Source: Teredinibacter haidensis (lineage in GTDB: Bacteria; Pseudomonadota; Gammaproteobacteria; Pseudomonadales; Cellvibrionaceae). From it: DNA of 64,000 bases. Under the pieces are notes generated by a model. That model was not told the DNA's origin. It saw nothing but the letters and a program-made list of their open reading frames with translations, and made no database searches. The stretch spans positions 4,165,001 through 4,229,000 of the forward strand of contig NZ_CP060084.1 in NCBI RefSeq assembly GCF_014211975.1, read 5' to 3'. Below are positions 62,805 through 64,000 of the stretch, piece by piece. The position numbers and the translations under genes were made by a program. Positions within the stretch are counted from its first letter, which is position 1. Each line of letters starts with the position of its first letter.

Positions 62805-63635
62805 ATGCTTGACCAGAATTTACTAAGCCAAGTGATCGAGATCTGCCAGGCAGCAGGGGAAGCCATCCTCGAGGTCTATCACTCGGACGAATGTATGGGC
62901 GTGGAGTCCAAAGCCGATGATTCCCCGGTAACGCGAGCAGATATAGCCGCTCACGAAATTTTGCTTCCCGCCCTGGCTGCGCTATTGCCGAATGTACCGG
63001 TGCTATCGGAAGAGTCGGAATTGCCAGACTATGCGCAGCGACAGGTATGGAACCGCTATTGGTTGATTGACCCTTTGGATGGAACCAAAGAGTTTATCCA
63101 TAAAAACGACGAGTTCACGGTTAATGTCGCTCTGATCGAAAACCACCAGGCAGTTTTGGGTGTGGTCTATGTACCCGTCTCGAATGTGGTCTACAGCGGT
63201 ATTACTGGTGTCGGAGCCTGGAAAACAGAAGCCGGCGCTACCCAAGCGATTGAAAGCCGCAGTATGGCGAATCGTATTGCACCGCAACAAGCTATTGAAG
63301 TGGTGGCGAGCAGACATCACGGAGCTAGTGAAATCGACCCGTTGATGCATCGTATTCGGGCCGCTGTGGGAGAGGTGCAAACGAAAAGTATGGGCAGTTC
63401 GCTCAAGCTTTGTTTGGTGGCAGAGGGCAAGGCCGATTTATATCCGCGTTTAGCGCTTACCAGCGAATGGGATACGGCGGCTGCTCAGGCTATCGTTGAA
63501 GCTGCTGGGGGATGTGTACTGGACGACAAACTGCAACCGCTGCGCTACAACACTAAGGACGATATTCTCAACCCGTACTTCTATGTCATAGGTGACACAC
63601 AGTTCAACTGGAAGGCATTACTTCTAACGGCTTAG
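62805..63635 (+). CDS. cysQ: 3'(2'),5'-bisphosphate nucleotidase CysQ
   Basis: A 276-residue member of the inositol monophosphatase family that removes 3'-phosphoadenosine 5'-phosphate made in sulfate assimilation. It has the metal-binding LSEESELPDY, the signature WLIDPLDGTKEFIHKND and the late LTSEWDTAAAQAIVEAAGG. A TAAGGAAAC ribosome binding site precedes the ATG. No clear terminator follows. Confidence 0.95.
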   Translation: MLDQNLLSQVIEICQAAGEAILEVYHSDECMGVESKADDSPVTRADIAAHEILLPALAALLPNVPVLSEESELPDYAQRQVWNRYWLIDPLDGTKEFIHKNDEFTVNVALIENHQAVLGVVYVPVSNVVYSGITGVGAWKTEAGATQAIESRSMANRIAPQQAIEVVASRHHGASEIDPLMHRIRAAVGEVQTKSMGSSLKLCLVAEGKADLYPRLALTSEWDTAAAQAIVEAAGGCVLDDKLQPLRYNTKDDILNPYFYVIGDTQFNWKALLLTA

Positions 63636-63888
63636 CACGCAAGGCATTTGGGTGTCATTTTGTTCGTTATTTTTGCGTTGCGGCAAGGAAGTGAGGGTAT
63701 TACAGGCTATTTTTTAAGAAGAAAAAAGTGGCGCATTTAGTTTTCTTAGAGTGAATTAGTGTAATTCCGTCACTGTTCGGGCTTCCCCTTTTGTCTATGC
63801 TTTACTGACCGGCTTAATAAAAAGCACGGCATAGTCACCTCTCACGCAAACGAAAAATACAATATTACAATCGACGGAAGAAAGGGAT

Positions 63889-64000
63889 ATGAACCGCGCA
63901 CATCAAATACAACAGTTAAGTGTGGCGTACAACAATACGTCAATGATGAAGCAGCAACTGGTCAGAGAAATTACCTGTCTTGAAAGGCAGCTTGAGCGCC
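63889..64000 (+). CDS. Unidentified protein, N-terminal fragment
   Basis: An open frame of 37 codons that runs off the right edge. It starts at an ATG with an AAAGGG site 3 bases upstream and reads MNRAHQIQQLSVAYNNTSMM, then a charged, helical-looking segment (KQQLVREITCLERQLER) that suggests a coiled coil. The 253 bases before it hold no gene. The family cannot be judged from this much. Confidence 0.45.
   Translation, partial: MNRAHQIQQLSVAYNNTSMMKQQLVREITCLERQLER

Noticed and set aside
1..64000. CRISPR arrays, tRNA or rRNA genes, insertion sequences, prophage genes
   Set aside because: No regularly spaced repeats, no recognisable structural RNA genes and no transposase or integrase sequence were found on either strand by eye.

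Overview
The window looks like the chromosome of a marine, polysaccharide-using gammaproteobacterium of the Cellvibrionaceae type (Teredinibacter/Saccharophagus-like). This rests on the family mix: a Xanthomonas/Caulobacter-type TonB receptor with glucoamylase, a complete Pil-Chp system, urease plus Urt urea transport, and a gene order from rdgB to chpC that follows Pseudomonas closely. The species assignment is inference; no rRNA or tRNA gene was seen.

Layout. (1) 1-13495: the start of rep, then an accessory block read leftwards: a hybrid NRPS-PKS of 2376 residues, a translationally coupled alpha/beta hydrolase and a membrane protein. A membrane-anchored SMP-30-like propeller is divergent from it. 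A periplasmic binding-protein-like gene, comM and ubiK follow. (2) 13496-25713: a nitrogen module. Urease genes ureDABCEFG and a nickel transporter are followed by the ABC urea transporter urtABCDE. Good sigma-54 promoter matches lie before ureD and urtA, and an NtrC-type palindrome lies before urtA. (3) 25734-31441: leftward housekeeping genes rdgB, DUF4426, metW-metX, yggT, proC, a SYLF lipoprotein and yggS. (4) 31564-50100: type IV pilus twitching genes pilT and pilU; ruvX, yqgE, tonB and gshB on the other strand; then pilGHIJK-chpA-chpB-chpC, the chemosensory system that controls pilus extension and retraction. (5) 50134-60115: an alpha-glucan locus with a LacI-type regulator, GH15 glucoamylase, sugar permease, TonB-dependent receptor and divergent malQ. 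A pair of matching 16-bp operators sits in the receptor/malQ gap. (6) 60219-64000: hslO, hslR, yrfG, nudE, cysQ and the start of an unidentified gene.

The least ordinary part is the NRPS-PKS operon. Its domains read A-PCP-KS-AT-ACP-C-hydrolase. The adenylation pocket residues spell the serine code known from EntF, and the acyltransferase looks malonyl-type. The condensation domain has Leu instead of the second His of HHxxxDG. The C-terminal hydrolase-like domain has Arg at the nucleophile elbow, while the next gene encodes a hydrolase with Cys there. A small serine-malonate-derived metabolite with an unusual release step is the natural inference. No product can be named from the sequence.

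Starch-derived glucans would be imported by the TonB receptor, cut by glucoamylase, carried inward by the permease and processed by MalQ. Urea would be imported by Urt and split by urease under nitrogen limitation.
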